NCBI RefSeq assembly: GCF_002302565.1
Contig: NZ_CP022382.1
Location: forward strand, 1,621,001 to 1,685,000
Reading direction: 5' to 3'
DNA from: Capnocytophaga canimorsus
Lineage (GTDB): Bacteria > Bacteroidota > Bacteroidia > Flavobacteriales > Flavobacteriaceae
DNA: 64,000 nt
The position numbers and the translations under genes were made by a program. The number at the start of each line of letters is the position of its first letter. Positions within the stretch are counted from its first letter, which is position 1. The notes under the pieces are model-generated. The model saw only the letters and a program-made list of their open reading frames with translations. It did no database searches and had not been told where the DNA came from. Below, piece after piece: positions 25,757 to 34,588 of the stretch.

Positions 25757-26353
25757 CTAACTTAAATCATAAATTTTCCCAACCGCTTGACCGATAATAT
25801 GAATGTAGGCTTTGGCATTGACCACTTGCAGATTTTTATTACTACGACTACCGCCCAACGCCAAAGCAGGAACATAGCCATAACATTGCCCATATTCTAA
25901 TTTAGGGAGTTTATCTTTCATTTCCAAGTAAGGTTTGTCATTGAAATAATCTTTTGATGTTATAAAAAAATCACTTCCTATGAAAATATTTAGAAATCCT
26001 GTAATTTGAGTAATGACCTCTGATGTCCCCTTATTGTTGTTAATCAAGAAAACTCTATTTACATTTTTAGGTTTATCTTCTTCCCAAAAAAGCAAATCTC
26101 CCATAGCTGTCATACCCCATACAATAGTAGGATCATAGAGTTTATCAATATATTCAAACACAAAATCCCATTCTTCGGGGTTTACCAATTGTAAATAACC
26201 ATTTTCGTAAATGCCAAAACCCATATTTTCCCAAAGCCAAATCAGTTCATCAGGTAAAATATTTTTGTATTTATCTATTAATTCTTGCGGAACATCAGCG
26301 TGTTTGATATAACTATCCTTGTTTCGGTCTATAAATTTTTGTATTGTTTCCAT
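25757..26353 (-). CDS. GAD-like / T6SS immunity (Tdi1-type, DUF1851) domain protein, copy 1
   Basis: A 198-residue protein with the same two-domain plan as its downstream copy: HADVPQELIDKYKNILPDE and GYLQLVNPEEWDFVFEYID (GAD-like), then GMTAMGDLLFWEEDK, YGQCYGYVPALALGG and GQAVGKIYDLS. The ATG lies 2 bp after the stop of the toxin remnant, the usual toxin-then-immunity order. Differences from copy 2 are concentrated in the middle (about 95-145), where such proteins contact toxins, suggesting the copies recognise different toxin variants. That is an inference. Confidence 0.86.
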   Translation of the reverse strand: METIQKFIDRNKDSYIKHADVPQELIDKYKNILPDELIWLWENMGFGIYENGYLQLVNPEEWDFVFEYIDKLYDPTIVWGMTAMGDLLFWEEDKPKNVNRVFLINNNKGTSEVITQITGFLNIFIGSDFFITSKDYFNDKPYLEMKDKLPKLEYGQCYGYVPALALGGSRSNKNLQVVNAKAYIHIIGQAVGKIYDLS

Positions 26354-26355
26354 AT

Positions 26356-26748
26356 TTATAATAATTTCACATTCATCATATCTGTAACAGGTATGTCATC
26401 AATTGTTTTAGGTGGAATTCCATAGGCTTGTTTTATTTGATTTTCTATGGAAACCGCTCGTCCTTTTCCCCACTGCGAACCTATGGAAGAGTTTACTCGG
26501 CTATTTCCTAAACCTGTTATGGCATCGGCTTTTCCTCCTGCTACATCTCACAGGCATTATGCACCAACAACGCCCACAGCCCCACAAAATAGTTATGCTA
26601 ATTCTCCACCTCAAAGTTATACACTTTTTTGGTTTGGTAAAGAAAATTATGCCCTTTTATGCGTTGCCATTGGTGGTTTTGTGTTTTTATGTGGTCCGTG
26701 GTGGTCAGGTCGGCTTATGGATTAAGGTATTTGCTGTATCAATTTTCA
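26356..26748 (-). pseudogene. Decayed polymorphic toxin: HINT-type region plus C-terminal toxin fragment
   Basis: Read leftward, the sequence encodes DLTTTDHIKTQNHQWQRIKG, then KKVYNFEVEN, a stop (TAG at 26598-26600), then HNYFVGLWALLVHNACEM and another stop (26541-26543). The HNYFVG...VHNAC ending is that of HINT/pretoxin domains in RHS-like and other polymorphic toxins. After a one-base frame change at about 26541, an open stretch continues for 61 codons (AGGKADAITGLGNSRVNSSI..., ending NMMVKLL-like MMNVKLL) to a TAA at 26356-26358. A further frame break lies near 26725. The 5' part of the gene is missing. Two stops and two frameshifts make it non-functional, yet it abuts two intact immunity genes. 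The toxin domain itself is not recognised. Confidence 0.75.
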
Positions 26749-26854
26749 GGAAAAAAAGACAAATAGTCTTTAAAAGGGCTATAAAAACAGTAAAAGATAA
26801 ATGATGATTTTATTTTTTTCATAATTTCGCAACTTAAAGAAATTTATACAGCAT

Positions 26855-27283
26855 ATGAAAATAGCCATAGGTAATGACCACGCTGGTCCAGACTATAAAA
26901 AAGCCATTGTTGCTTTTTTAGAAAGTAAAGGAATTGAAGTTCTTAATTTCGGAGTAGATACACATCAAAGCGTTGATTATCCTGATTTTGGACACGCCGT
27001 AGCAGAAGCCGTAGAAACTCAAAAAGCTCATTTGGGTATCGTTATTTGCGGTAGCGGAAACGGTATTGCAATGACAGCAAATAAACATAAAGGCATACGT
27101 GCTGCACTTTGTTGGACCAAAGAAATAGCTGCCCTAGCACGGCAACATAATGATGCTAATGTGGTTAGCATTCCAGCGCGTTTTACTGCCATTGAACAAG
27201 CTGTTGAAATTGTCAAAACCTTTTTAGAGACTGATTTTGAAGGAGGCAGACATACCAACCGAGTGAATAAAATTTGCAGATAA
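26855..27283 (+). CDS. rpiB: Ribose 5-phosphate isomerase B
   Basis: A 142-residue enzyme interconverting ribose 5-phosphate and ribulose 5-phosphate in the pentose phosphate pathway. The N-terminus AIGNDHAGPDYKKAI (Asp8, His9), SVDYPDFGHAVAEAV, and the phosphate-binding ICGSGNGIAMTANKH are the LacA/RpiB signatures. Full length. It is 10 bp upstream of pth, so the two are probably co-transcribed. No exact TAnnTTTG was seen; TAATTTCG lies 25-35 bp upstream. Confidence 0.95.
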   Translation: MKIAIGNDHAGPDYKKAIVAFLESKGIEVLNFGVDTHQSVDYPDFGHAVAEAVETQKAHLGIVICGSGNGIAMTANKHKGIRAALCWTKEIAALARQHNDANVVSIPARFTAIEQAVEIVKTFLETDFEGGRHTNRVNKICR

Positions 27284-27293
27284 AACTATAACA

Positions 27294-27860
27294 ATGAAAA
27301 AATTCCTGATTGTGGGTTTGGGCAATATTGGTCTTGAGTATGCAAATACAAGGCATAATATTGGGTTTAAAGTACTCGATTATATGGCTCATTGTCACGA
27401 TTTAAAGTTTGAAACTCAAAAATTGGGTGATGTGGCTTGGTACAAACACAAAGGGCGAACACTTGTTTTTCTCAAACCCTCTACCTATATGAATCTCAGC
27501 GGAAAGGCTGTCCGATATTGGCTTGAAAAAGAGAATATTCCGTTGGAAAATTTACTCGTTATTACCGATGACTTGAATTTACCATTTGGTACCATACGCA
27601 TTAAAGCCAAAGGAAGCGACGGAGGGCATAACGGATTGAAAGATATTCAAGCACAGCTTAGTACCATAAATTATGCACGATTTCGTTTCGGAATAAGCAG
27701 TGATTTTTCCAAAGGAAAGCAAGTGGATTACGTATTGGGGCAATGGAATGAACAAGAGCAAGAATTACTCCCTGAGCGTTTAGAAAAAGCTGCTGAGGCT
27801 GTCATTTCGTTTGCTATGGCAGGGCTAACCAATACAATGAATTTGTTTAATAACAAGTAA
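27294..27860 (+). CDS. pth: Peptidyl-tRNA hydrolase
   Basis: A 188-residue enzyme that releases tRNA from peptidyl-tRNAs that have dropped off ribosomes. VGLGNIGLEYANTRHNIGF contains the catalytic His21; FLKPSTYMNLSG and TDDLNLPFGTIR with GSDGGHNGLKDI are the other conserved blocks. Normal length. It follows rpiB by 10 bp and precedes the rhodanese gene by 79 bp. Confidence 0.96.
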   Translation: MKKFLIVGLGNIGLEYANTRHNIGFKVLDYMAHCHDLKFETQKLGDVAWYKHKGRTLVFLKPSTYMNLSGKAVRYWLEKENIPLENLLVITDDLNLPFGTIRIKAKGSDGGHNGLKDIQAQLSTINYARFRFGISSDFSKGKQVDYVLGQWNEQEQELLPERLEKAAEAVISFAMAGLTNTMNLFNNK

Positions 27861-27939
27861 TTTGGTCAATCTGTAACATTGGTTGCTTTTTAAGTAAAAA
27901 GTAGTCCTTAGCTTTGCTCTCGTATAGATTACAATAGTT

Positions 27940-28407
27940 ATGAAGTATATCATTGCAAAAAATAAATGGATTTTATTAGGTATTATTTTGGGGGCAATGG
28001 CTGGGTATTTGTATTACCACTATGTAGGTTGTTTATCAGGAACTTGCGCTATAACCTCAAAACCCATCAATAGCACACTTTACGGTGCCGTTTTAGGTGG
28101 ATTACTATTTAGTATGTTTAAAAATAAAAAGAAAGATACGATGAATTTGAAAGAAATAGCTACAGATGCACTGATTGTGGACGTACGCACACCTGAGGAA
28201 TTTAATCAAGGTCATTTTCAAGGGTCGATAAATATTCCTTTACAAGAAATAGCCCAACGTGCCGATGAAATTAAAAACTCTCAAAAGCTGGTTATTTTTT
28301 GTTGTCGCTCTGGGGCAAGAAGCGAACAGGCAACAACGTATTTTCGAAACCAAGGGCTTGATTGTTACAATGGCGGTTCTTGGCAAGAAGTACGAGATTT
28401 GTTTTAA
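27940..28407 (+). CDS. Membrane-anchored rhodanese-like protein (DUF6132-like N-terminus)
   Basis: A 155-residue protein. Residues 10-63 form two hydrophobic segments with CLSGTC and GGLLFSMFKNKKKD, resembling a small DUF6132-type membrane protein. Residues 68-155 are a rhodanese domain with VDVRTPEEFNQGHF and the active loop CRSGAR (Cys122). It may transfer sulfane sulfur at the inner membrane. An in-frame ATG at 28141 would give a stand-alone rhodanese, so the two parts might be independently translated. A strong shared terminator follows 13 bp after the stop. Confidence 0.85.
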   Translation: MKYIIAKNKWILLGIILGAMAGYLYYHYVGCLSGTCAITSKPINSTLYGAVLGGLLFSMFKNKKKDTMNLKEIATDALIVDVRTPEEFNQGHFQGSINIPLQEIAQRADEIKNSQKLVIFCCRSGARSEQATTYFRNQGLDCYNGGSWQEVRDLF

Positions 28408-28420
28408 ACTTTAAAATAAA

Positions 28421-28457
28421 AAAACGGCAGATTACTTTTTGATAATCTGCCGTTTTT
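28421..28457. terminator. Bidirectional terminator
   Basis: AAAACGGCAGATTA and TAATCTGCCGTTTT (28443-28456) form a 14-bp stem with an 8-nt loop between the convergent rhodanese and porin genes. Confidence 0.92.
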
Positions 28458-28477
28458 TATTGTTCTTATCAAATGGA

Positions 28478-29608
28478 TTAAAAAGCTTTTATACGATACA
28501 TCATACCCAAACTAACGCGATTGGTATCGGGTGATTGTCCGTGTTTATAATCATACTGACGCCCTACGTAGGTAAGGAAAAAACGCAAATCTTGGTCGCT
28601 GAAAGGCAAGTATTCTACACCAAGGTAGTAGCCCATTGAATTTCGTTCATTGTCAACAAATCCTGTGGGCATTTTGCTTTTATCTACACGTGCCGTTTCG
28701 TACATTCCTTTAGCAAATAAATTCCATTTTGGGTCAGGCTGATATTCCGCTTTTAAAATGAAAGTATTGTAAGTGGTATTTTGCAAAGCCATATCGTGGC
28801 TCAAACCAGAGGAATATACTGAAGCATAACCCAAACGATCCAAATCTTGTTTTGCCATCATATAGTCAAAAAACACCTGAAAATTATCCAAATTCAATCG
28901 ATTACCTAAGGTAACCATCATTGAATTGTGATTTTTTGCTTCATTTTCCAAGCCTATTGCCCAACGAGTTTGGAATTTTCCGTCCCAAAGGTTTCCATTC
29001 CAATTGATGATGTAGGTTAGCGGAGATTTACTTTTTTCAACTCCTGCAGGCAATTTTCCTTCATAAACTTTATCTAACGGATTGTTTCTTACATCGGTAA
29101 TTTGGAAATTGATTTCGTGATTGGCATCGGGGGCATAGGTGAGCATACCGCCTACCACAAAGTTATCCATATTTTCAATAAAATCGGAATATTCATAAAT
29201 GTTCATTGGGTTGAGGTCAAACTCAAAACCACCCCACGCTTGGCACATTTTTCCTGCTGTGAGCGTCCATTTTTCATTCAATCGGAAACCGGCATACATC
29301 AAATCGGTGGCTCGGGCAAGATTATCCAAGTCCGCACCTGCGTTTGATTTGTTTAACCGATGGCGCAGTCTGTAAAAAATTCGCTCGTTGATATTTCCTC
29401 GAAATTCCAAACGTAACTGACGCGCTTTGAAATAAGTTTCAGTGCCAACGTCTTGAGTGTTTATAACATCAAAACTGGATTGAAAATTTAAAAAGACATT
29501 AAATTTATCTGATTTTTGTTTAAGTTCATCTATTTGCTCTTGAAAGCCTTGTTGTGCCAATGCAACGCCTCCCAGTAGGAAAGCCATTGCTAGATACAAA
29601 TTTTTCAT
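28478..29608 (-). CDS. OprO/OprP-like outer-membrane porin
   Basis: A 376-residue beta-barrel protein with a cleavable signal peptide (YLAMAFLLGGVALAQ, cleavage near residue 19) and a short periplasmic coiled segment (QEQIDELKQKSDKFN). Then come alternating aromatic strands ending in SLGMMYRIKAF with C-terminal Phe, as in outer-membrane porins. It resembles phosphate-selective porin O/P family members of Bacteroidota. The specificity is unknown. It lies 75 bp downstream of the asparaginase gene on the same strand without an obvious promoter between, so the two probably share a transcript. Confidence 0.82.
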   Translation of the reverse strand: MKNLYLAMAFLLGGVALAQQGFQEQIDELKQKSDKFNVFLNFQSSFDVINTQDVGTETYFKARQLRLEFRGNINERIFYRLRHRLNKSNAGADLDNLARATDLMYAGFRLNEKWTLTAGKMCQAWGGFEFDLNPMNIYEYSDFIENMDNFVVGGMLTYAPDANHEINFQITDVRNNPLDKVYEGKLPAGVEKSKSPLTYIINWNGNLWDGKFQTRWAIGLENEAKNHNSMMVTLGNRLNLDNFQVFFDYMMAKQDLDRLGYASVYSSGLSHDMALQNTTYNTFILKAEYQPDPKWNLFAKGMYETARVDKSKMPTGFVDNERNSMGYYLGVEYLPFSDQDLRFFLTYVGRQYDYKHGQSPDTNRVSLGMMYRIKAF

Positions 29609-29683
29609 ATCTTCTGATTTTTTTAAGGCATTGAAAACTAATAAAAAAACAGATTTATTAAAGCTTTCAATGCTTATTGATTT

Positions 29684-30736
29684 TTAATATTCATTGAAAT
29701 ACTTCTGAATTTGCTTCCAATCTTTGGTTTTGGTAAGAGCGAGCATTAAAAGTACACGTGCCTTTTGCGGATTAAGATTTTGAGCTGCCACGAAATGATA
29801 TTTAGCATCGTCCACTTCGGCATCCAAAGTTGTCGCTCCTGTGGCTACACGTGAAGAACGAACAATTTGGATTCCTTGTTTTTGCGCTTTTTGTGCCAAA
29901 TCAAATAGGGTGTGATAGAAATTACCGTTTCCTACCCCAGCATATACAATTCCATCGAATTTAGCATCCATAAAGGCTTTCATAGGAAGTTCGGACATAT
30001 TGGAGTAACCATAAACGATGCCTACTTTGGGTAATGATTTCATATTATCAACATTGAATACGGATTGAGCCGTATGCTTGTTTTGAGGTATGCGATTGAA
30101 ATAGGGTTTTCCGTTATGAATGTAAGCCAATTTTCCGTGATTAGCCCCTTGGAAAGTTTCCACAGCGGTAGTACTGGTTTTAATTACGTCTTTTGCATCT
30201 AAAACGATGTCGTTCATACAAACCATAACGCCTTTTCCCATAGCATCTTTATTGGCAGCAACGGCAACGGCATTGTATAGATTTAGAGGTCCGTCAGCGC
30301 TCATACCCGTAGCAGGACGCATAGCCCCAACCATTACAACGGGTTTATTGCTATGTACCGTTAGGTTTAGAAAATAAGCGGTTTCCTCCATAGTGTCTGT
30401 ACCGTGAGTGATGACCACACCATCATATCCTTCTTTGTTTAACAGTTCATTGATGCGTTTGGCTAGTTTGAGCCACACATCATCGTTCATATCCTGAGAA
30501 CCGATTTTTACCAATTGCTCCCCGCTAACCTCGGCAATGTTTTTCACCTCTGGAACGGCTTGTAAGAGTTGGTAAACGCCCAATTCCCCTGCTTTGTAAC
30601 TACTTTCAGTAGATGATTTGCTCACCCCAGCGATGGTTCCACCCGTGGCAATAATACGAACTTTCGGTTTTTGCCCGAAAACAACTACAGATGTTGATAA
30701 CAACACCATTAACGCAATGCTTCTTAAAAAATTCAT
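29684..30736 (-). CDS. ansB: Periplasmic type II L-asparaginase
   Basis: A 350-residue secreted enzyme hydrolysing asparagine to aspartate and ammonia. The signal peptide (about 1-21, ending VVVFGQ) directs it to the periplasm. Both asparaginase signatures are present: ATGGTIAG (nucleophile Thr34 region) and VVITHGTDTMEETAYF (Thr113, Asp114). VGAMRPATGMSADGPLNLYNAV is also conserved. Length fits type II (high-affinity) enzymes. The porin downstream may be co-transcribed, which would pair substrate entry with hydrolysis. A candidate promoter lies at 30856-30863. Confidence 0.94.
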   Translation of the reverse strand: MNFLRSIALMVLLSTSVVVFGQKPKVRIIATGGTIAGVSKSSTESSYKAGELGVYQLLQAVPEVKNIAEVSGEQLVKIGSQDMNDDVWLKLAKRINELLNKEGYDGVVITHGTDTMEETAYFLNLTVHSNKPVVMVGAMRPATGMSADGPLNLYNAVAVAANKDAMGKGVMVCMNDIVLDAKDVIKTSTTAVETFQGANHGKLAYIHNGKPYFNRIPQNKHTAQSVFNVDNMKSLPKVGIVYGYSNMSELPMKAFMDAKFDGIVYAGVGNGNFYHTLFDLAQKAQKQGIQIVRSSRVATGATTLDAEVDDAKYHFVAAQNLNPQKARVLLMLALTKTKDWKQIQKYFNEY

Positions 30737-30855
30737 AATACTACTATTTTTAACCCAATTTCACTTGAGTTGGTTACTAACTAAACTAAAATTTTCACAT
30801 CCGAAAAAAAGCTCTTTTAAAAGCACTATAAAGGTAAATTATTTTACAGATAAAT

Positions 30856-30863
30856 CAAACATA
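30856..30863 (-). promoter_or_regulatory. Possible promoter -7 element TATGTTTG
   Basis: Minus-strand TAnnTTTG motif 120 bp upstream of ansB. The long distance makes it a weaker call. Confidence 0.35.
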
Positions 30864-31102
30864 AAACGCTATTTTTATATAATATTTAACGTAAGTGAAA
30901 TTTTAGACTTTCTTTTTGAAAGATTGATAAAATAAATATATCAAAAATAGAGTTAGTTTTCGCTTGTTAGAATAAAATAGTTGTTTTGTAAACTGATATA
31001 ATCAATTCAAATATTGATAGAGTTAACTGCGAATAAATCAAAAAAAGACAGATTAAATCTTAAATTGTAAAGGTAAAAAATGGTTTTTTATGATTTCTTT
31101 TT

Positions 31103-31110
31103 TATATTTG
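31103..31110 (+). promoter_or_regulatory. Promoter -7 element TATATTTG of the SusCD operon
   Basis: TAnnTTTG motif about 150 bp upstream of the SusC start, implying a leader of roughly 140 nt. No other gene is seen in 30737-31259, and no known riboswitch was recognised in the leader. Confidence 0.5.
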
Positions 31111-31259
31111 CGCCCTTTTGTTGATAAAAAAATATGAAACTATTTACTGATGATTTTATTTTGAAAACTGAAGAATATTCAAAAGTAGTTTTTTAAATGT
31201 AAATCATTGGTTTTCAAAAGGAATAAATTATAATTGTATTAATAAATTAAGCATTTCGT

Positions 31260-34200
31260 ATGAAAAAACTTTTGCTCAAGGGTTTGCTCTTCTTGATGCC
31301 AGTTGTTATGTTGGCTCAAGAGAAAATATCAGGAACGGTTAAAGATACCGAAGGTGAGCCTATGCTTGGGGTCAGTATTATTATTAAAAACACAAACAAA
31401 GGTACAACAACTGACTTTGACGGAAATTTTGAAATCGTAGCCAATGCATCGGATATTTTGGTGTTCAATTATATCGGATACGCTCAAAAGGAAGTTCTGA
31501 TCGGAAAAAAGAAACATTTGGATGTGGTATTGAGTGAAGATACTCAAGAACTCAAAGAGGTTGTGGTTACCGGATATCAAAAAACTGACCGAAAATTATT
31601 TGCAGGTGCTGCGACCAAAGTAAGTGCAGAAGACACAAAAATTGACGGTATTGTTGATGTTGGAAAGATGATTGAAGGGCGTGTATCGGGAGTGAGCGTA
31701 CAGAACGTATCGGGGTCTTTTGGGGCGGCTCCTAAAATTCGTATTCGTGGAGCTTCATCAATCTACGGGGATACTAAACCTTTGTGGGTGGTTGATGGTG
31801 TTGTTCTTGAAGATGTTGTAGATGTAAATCCTGACCAACTTTCCTCAGGAGATATTTCAACCCTCATAAGTAGCTCAGTAGCTGGATTAAATGCAGAGGA
31901 TATTGATAGTTTTCAAATTTTGAAAGACGCATCGGCAACAGCGCTTTACGGAGCTCGTGCAATGAATGGTGTTATTGTGATTACTACCAAAAACGGAAGT
32001 CGTGACCGAGTTTCGATTGATGTTAAATCCGAATATACGATGCGAAGCAAACCTTCTTATAACGATTATGACATTTTGAATTCACAAGATCAAATGTCCG
32101 TTTTCAGAGAGATGGAACGCAAAGGTTGGCTCTCGCACGCCGATATGATGAGTAGCCGAGATGGAGGTGTTTATTTTCAAATGTATAACGCTATAAACAC
32201 TTATCAAAATGGTTCTTACGGACTTCTCAATACTCCACAAGCACGTGCCGAGTATCTTAAAACTTATGAAAAAATCAATACGGATTGGTTTAAATTGCTA
32301 TTTCAGAATAATTTACAACAAAATCATTCCGTAAGTTTTAAAGGAGGTTCGCAAAAGTCACAATTTTACGCCTCTACGAGTTTCTTACACGATACGGGCT
32401 GGACGATTTCCGATAAAGTGAATCGATACACCATTAACGCTAAAGGAACTTTTGATATTTCTGACAAATTCACTTTAGGTATTTCAACCAAAGGGAGTTA
32501 CCGTGAGCAAAGAGCACCTGGTACTTTCTCTCGCCAACCCAGTCAAGTTAATGGAGGATATACTCGTGAGTTTGATATCAATCCGTTCTCGTATGCACTC
32601 AATACCAGTAGAACCATCAGTCCTTATGAAACCGATGCAAAAACCTATCGCTATCATCGTATGAACTATGCTCCATTTAACATATTAAATGAATATAACA
32701 ACAACTATATTGATTTAGATGTACTTGACTTGAATATTCAAGCAAATCTTGATTACAAAATCAATCCGAATTGGAGCTATTCTTTCGTAGGAAATATCAG
32801 ATATGTAAAAAATACAACAGAGCATAAAATCAAGGCAGATGCTAACGTAGCCAAAGCATATCGTGCCAATGATGATGCAACCATTGAAGACCAAAACAAT
32901 TATTTGTGGAAAGACCCCGAAAACCCAAGCAGTCGCCCCATTGTGGTGCTGCCTAAAGGAGGTTTTTACAATCGCGAGGATAATCTTCTTAAAAACTTCT
33001 ATTTAAGAAATATTATTGAGTATAAAAATATTGCTTTGGAAGACCATCGTTTCAACGCCATATTGGGGCAAGAAGTACGTGCCTCTGACCGAAAGGGGGC
33101 TTCCTTTGACGGATATGGAATTCAATACGACAAAGGGAATACCGTTTTTACCGACCCTAACATAATCAAAAAATTGACTCAGGCAGGATTTCCTTATTTT
33201 GCCGTTTCCAATTCTTATGACCGATTTGTGGCGTTTTTCGCCAACGGAGCGTATAGTTTCAACAGCAAATACATTTTTAACGCTACAGCTCGTTTGGACG
33301 GAAGTAACCGATTAGGAAGCTCTACCGATGCGCGTTGGCTACCTACTTGGAACGTAAGTGGAAGATGGAATGCCAAAGACGAAAGCTTTTTACAGAACGT
33401 GGATTGGCTTTCCAATTTGAATATTCGAGCAACCTATGGGCTCACTGCAAGTATGGGACCAGCTACCAACAGCCGAGCCGTATTACGAAGTACCCTCACC
33501 ATTGCACCATATCCTGATGAAATACAAAACGGATTGTTGGTACGTAGTTTACAGAACTCTGAACTGACTTGGGAAAAACAATATGAAGCCAATGCTGGTT
33601 TTGATATCGGAGTTTTCAATAATAGATTCAGTATCAGTGCAGATTTTTATCACCGAAAAGGATTTGACCTTATTGCTGCCATCAGAACCAGTGGTATCGG
33701 AGGGGAACTTATTAAATTGGCAAATTATGCTGATATGGTTTCCAAGGGGGTTGAATTTAGCCTGAACTCGCGTAACATAGACACTCCGTCTTTTAAATGG
33801 ACAACCGATGTAACTTTTGCTTATAACGAAAATGAAATCACGCGTTTGTATAGTGAGCCTAACGTATTTTCGTTAACAAGAAGTGAAGGAGCAGCCAAGT
33901 TGGGTGGACCTGTCAGAGGGCTTTATTCCATTCCATTTGCTGGACTTAGCAATGAAGGAATTCCTACTTTTTATGACAAAGAAGGAAAGGCTTCCTATGA
34001 TATTTTCTTTCAAGACAGAAATGTCAATCATTTGAAATACGAAGGAAGTATCGACCCTAAGATAACTGGTGGAGTATCAAACCGATTTACCTTTGATAAT
34101 TTTTCACTAAATTTGTTCTTTACCTATCAACTCGGAAATGTGGTGCGCCTATACCCCAGCTTCCAAGCCAGATATAGTGATTTGAATGCGATGCCTTCTG

Positions 34201-34574
34201 ATTTGAAAGACCGTTGGTTACACTCTGGTGATGAGGCACATACTAACGTTCCTACTATCTTGAGTAAACCGCTTTATGACAAGTACGGAAATAACATTTT
34301 ATCTACTTATAATGCTTATAACTTTTCAACTGAAAGAGTGGCAAAAGGCGATTTTGTAAGGCTCAAAGAGGTATCATTGACTTACAAAGTGCCTAACGAT
34401 TTTGCTAAAAAATTGGGCGTAGCTGGGGCAAGTTTCAAAGTTTCTGGAACTAATTTGTTCCTGCTTTACTCAGATAAAGCACTTAAAGGACAAGACCCCG
34501 AATTTTTTGGCTCTGGAGGTGTAGCCCTACCCATTGCACGTCAATACTCTTGGAGTTTAAACATCAATCTGTAA
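31260..34574 (+). CDS. SusC/RagA-family TonB-linked outer-membrane transporter
   Basis: A 1,104-residue import channel. Signal peptide MKKLLLKGLLFLMPVVMLAQ; carboxypeptidase-regulatory-like domain about 22-100; TonB-box-like LKEVVVTGYQ; plug with KIRIRGASSIYGDTKPLWVV and ending ALYGARAMNGVIVITTKNG (about 227-245); then a barrel. It heads a five-gene operon with a SusD-like protein, an HExxH lipoprotein, a DUF4302 protein and a fibronectin-like lipoprotein. The presence of a predicted metallohydrolase lipoprotein suggests a protein or peptide-linked substrate rather than a simple sugar. That is an inference. Confidence 0.94.
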   Translation: MKKLLLKGLLFLMPVVMLAQEKISGTVKDTEGEPMLGVSIIIKNTNKGTTTDFDGNFEIVANASDILVFNYIGYAQKEVLIGKKKHLDVVLSEDTQELKEVVVTGYQKTDRKLFAGAATKVSAEDTKIDGIVDVGKMIEGRVSGVSVQNVSGSFGAAPKIRIRGASSIYGDTKPLWVVDGVVLEDVVDVNPDQLSSGDISTLISSSVAGLNAEDIDSFQILKDASATALYGARAMNGVIVITTKNGSRDRVSIDVKSEYTMRSKPSYNDYDILNSQDQMSVFREMERKGWLSHADMMSSRDGGVYFQMYNAINTYQNGSYGLLNTPQARAEYLKTYEKINTDWFKLLFQNNLQQNHSVSFKGGSQKSQFYASTSFLHDTGWTISDKVNRYTINAKGTFDISDKFTLGISTKGSYREQRAPGTFSRQPSQVNGGYTREFDINPFSYALNTSRTISPYETDAKTYRYHRMNYAPFNILNEYNNNYIDLDVLDLNIQANLDYKINPNWSYSFVGNIRYVKNTTEHKIKADANVAKAYRANDDATIEDQNNYLWKDPENPSSRPIVVLPKGGFYNREDNLLKNFYLRNIIEYKNIALEDHRFNAILGQEVRASDRKGASFDGYGIQYDKGNTVFTDPNIIKKLTQAGFPYFAVSNSYDRFVAFFANGAYSFNSKYIFNATARLDGSNRLGSSTDARWLPTWNVSGRWNAKDESFLQNVDWLSNLNIRATYGLTASMGPATNSRAVLRSTLTIAPYPDEIQNGLLVRSLQNSELTWEKQYEANAGFDIGVFNNRFSISADFYHRKGFDLIAAIRTSGIGGELIKLANYADMVSKGVEFSLNSRNIDTPSFKWTTDVTFAYNENEITRLYSEPNVFSLTRSEGAAKLGGPVRGLYSIPFAGLSNEGIPTFYDKEGKASYDIFFQDRNVNHLKYEGSIDPKITGGVSNRFTFDNFSLNLFFTYQLGNVVRLYPSFQARYSDLNAMPSDLKDRWLHSGDEAHTNVPTILSKPLYDKYGNNILSTYNAYNFSTERVAKGDFVRLKEVSLTYKVPNDFAKKLGVAGASFKVSGTNLFLLYSDKALKGQDPEFFGSGGVALPIARQYSWSLNINL

Positions 34575-34588
34575 TTACATTATTGAAT

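Noticed and set aside
26412..26804. Two overlapping plus-strand frames (92 and 130 codons)
   Set aside because: The minus strand encodes a recognisable HINT-type tail and immunity-linked fragment; the plus frames show no family and no promoter.
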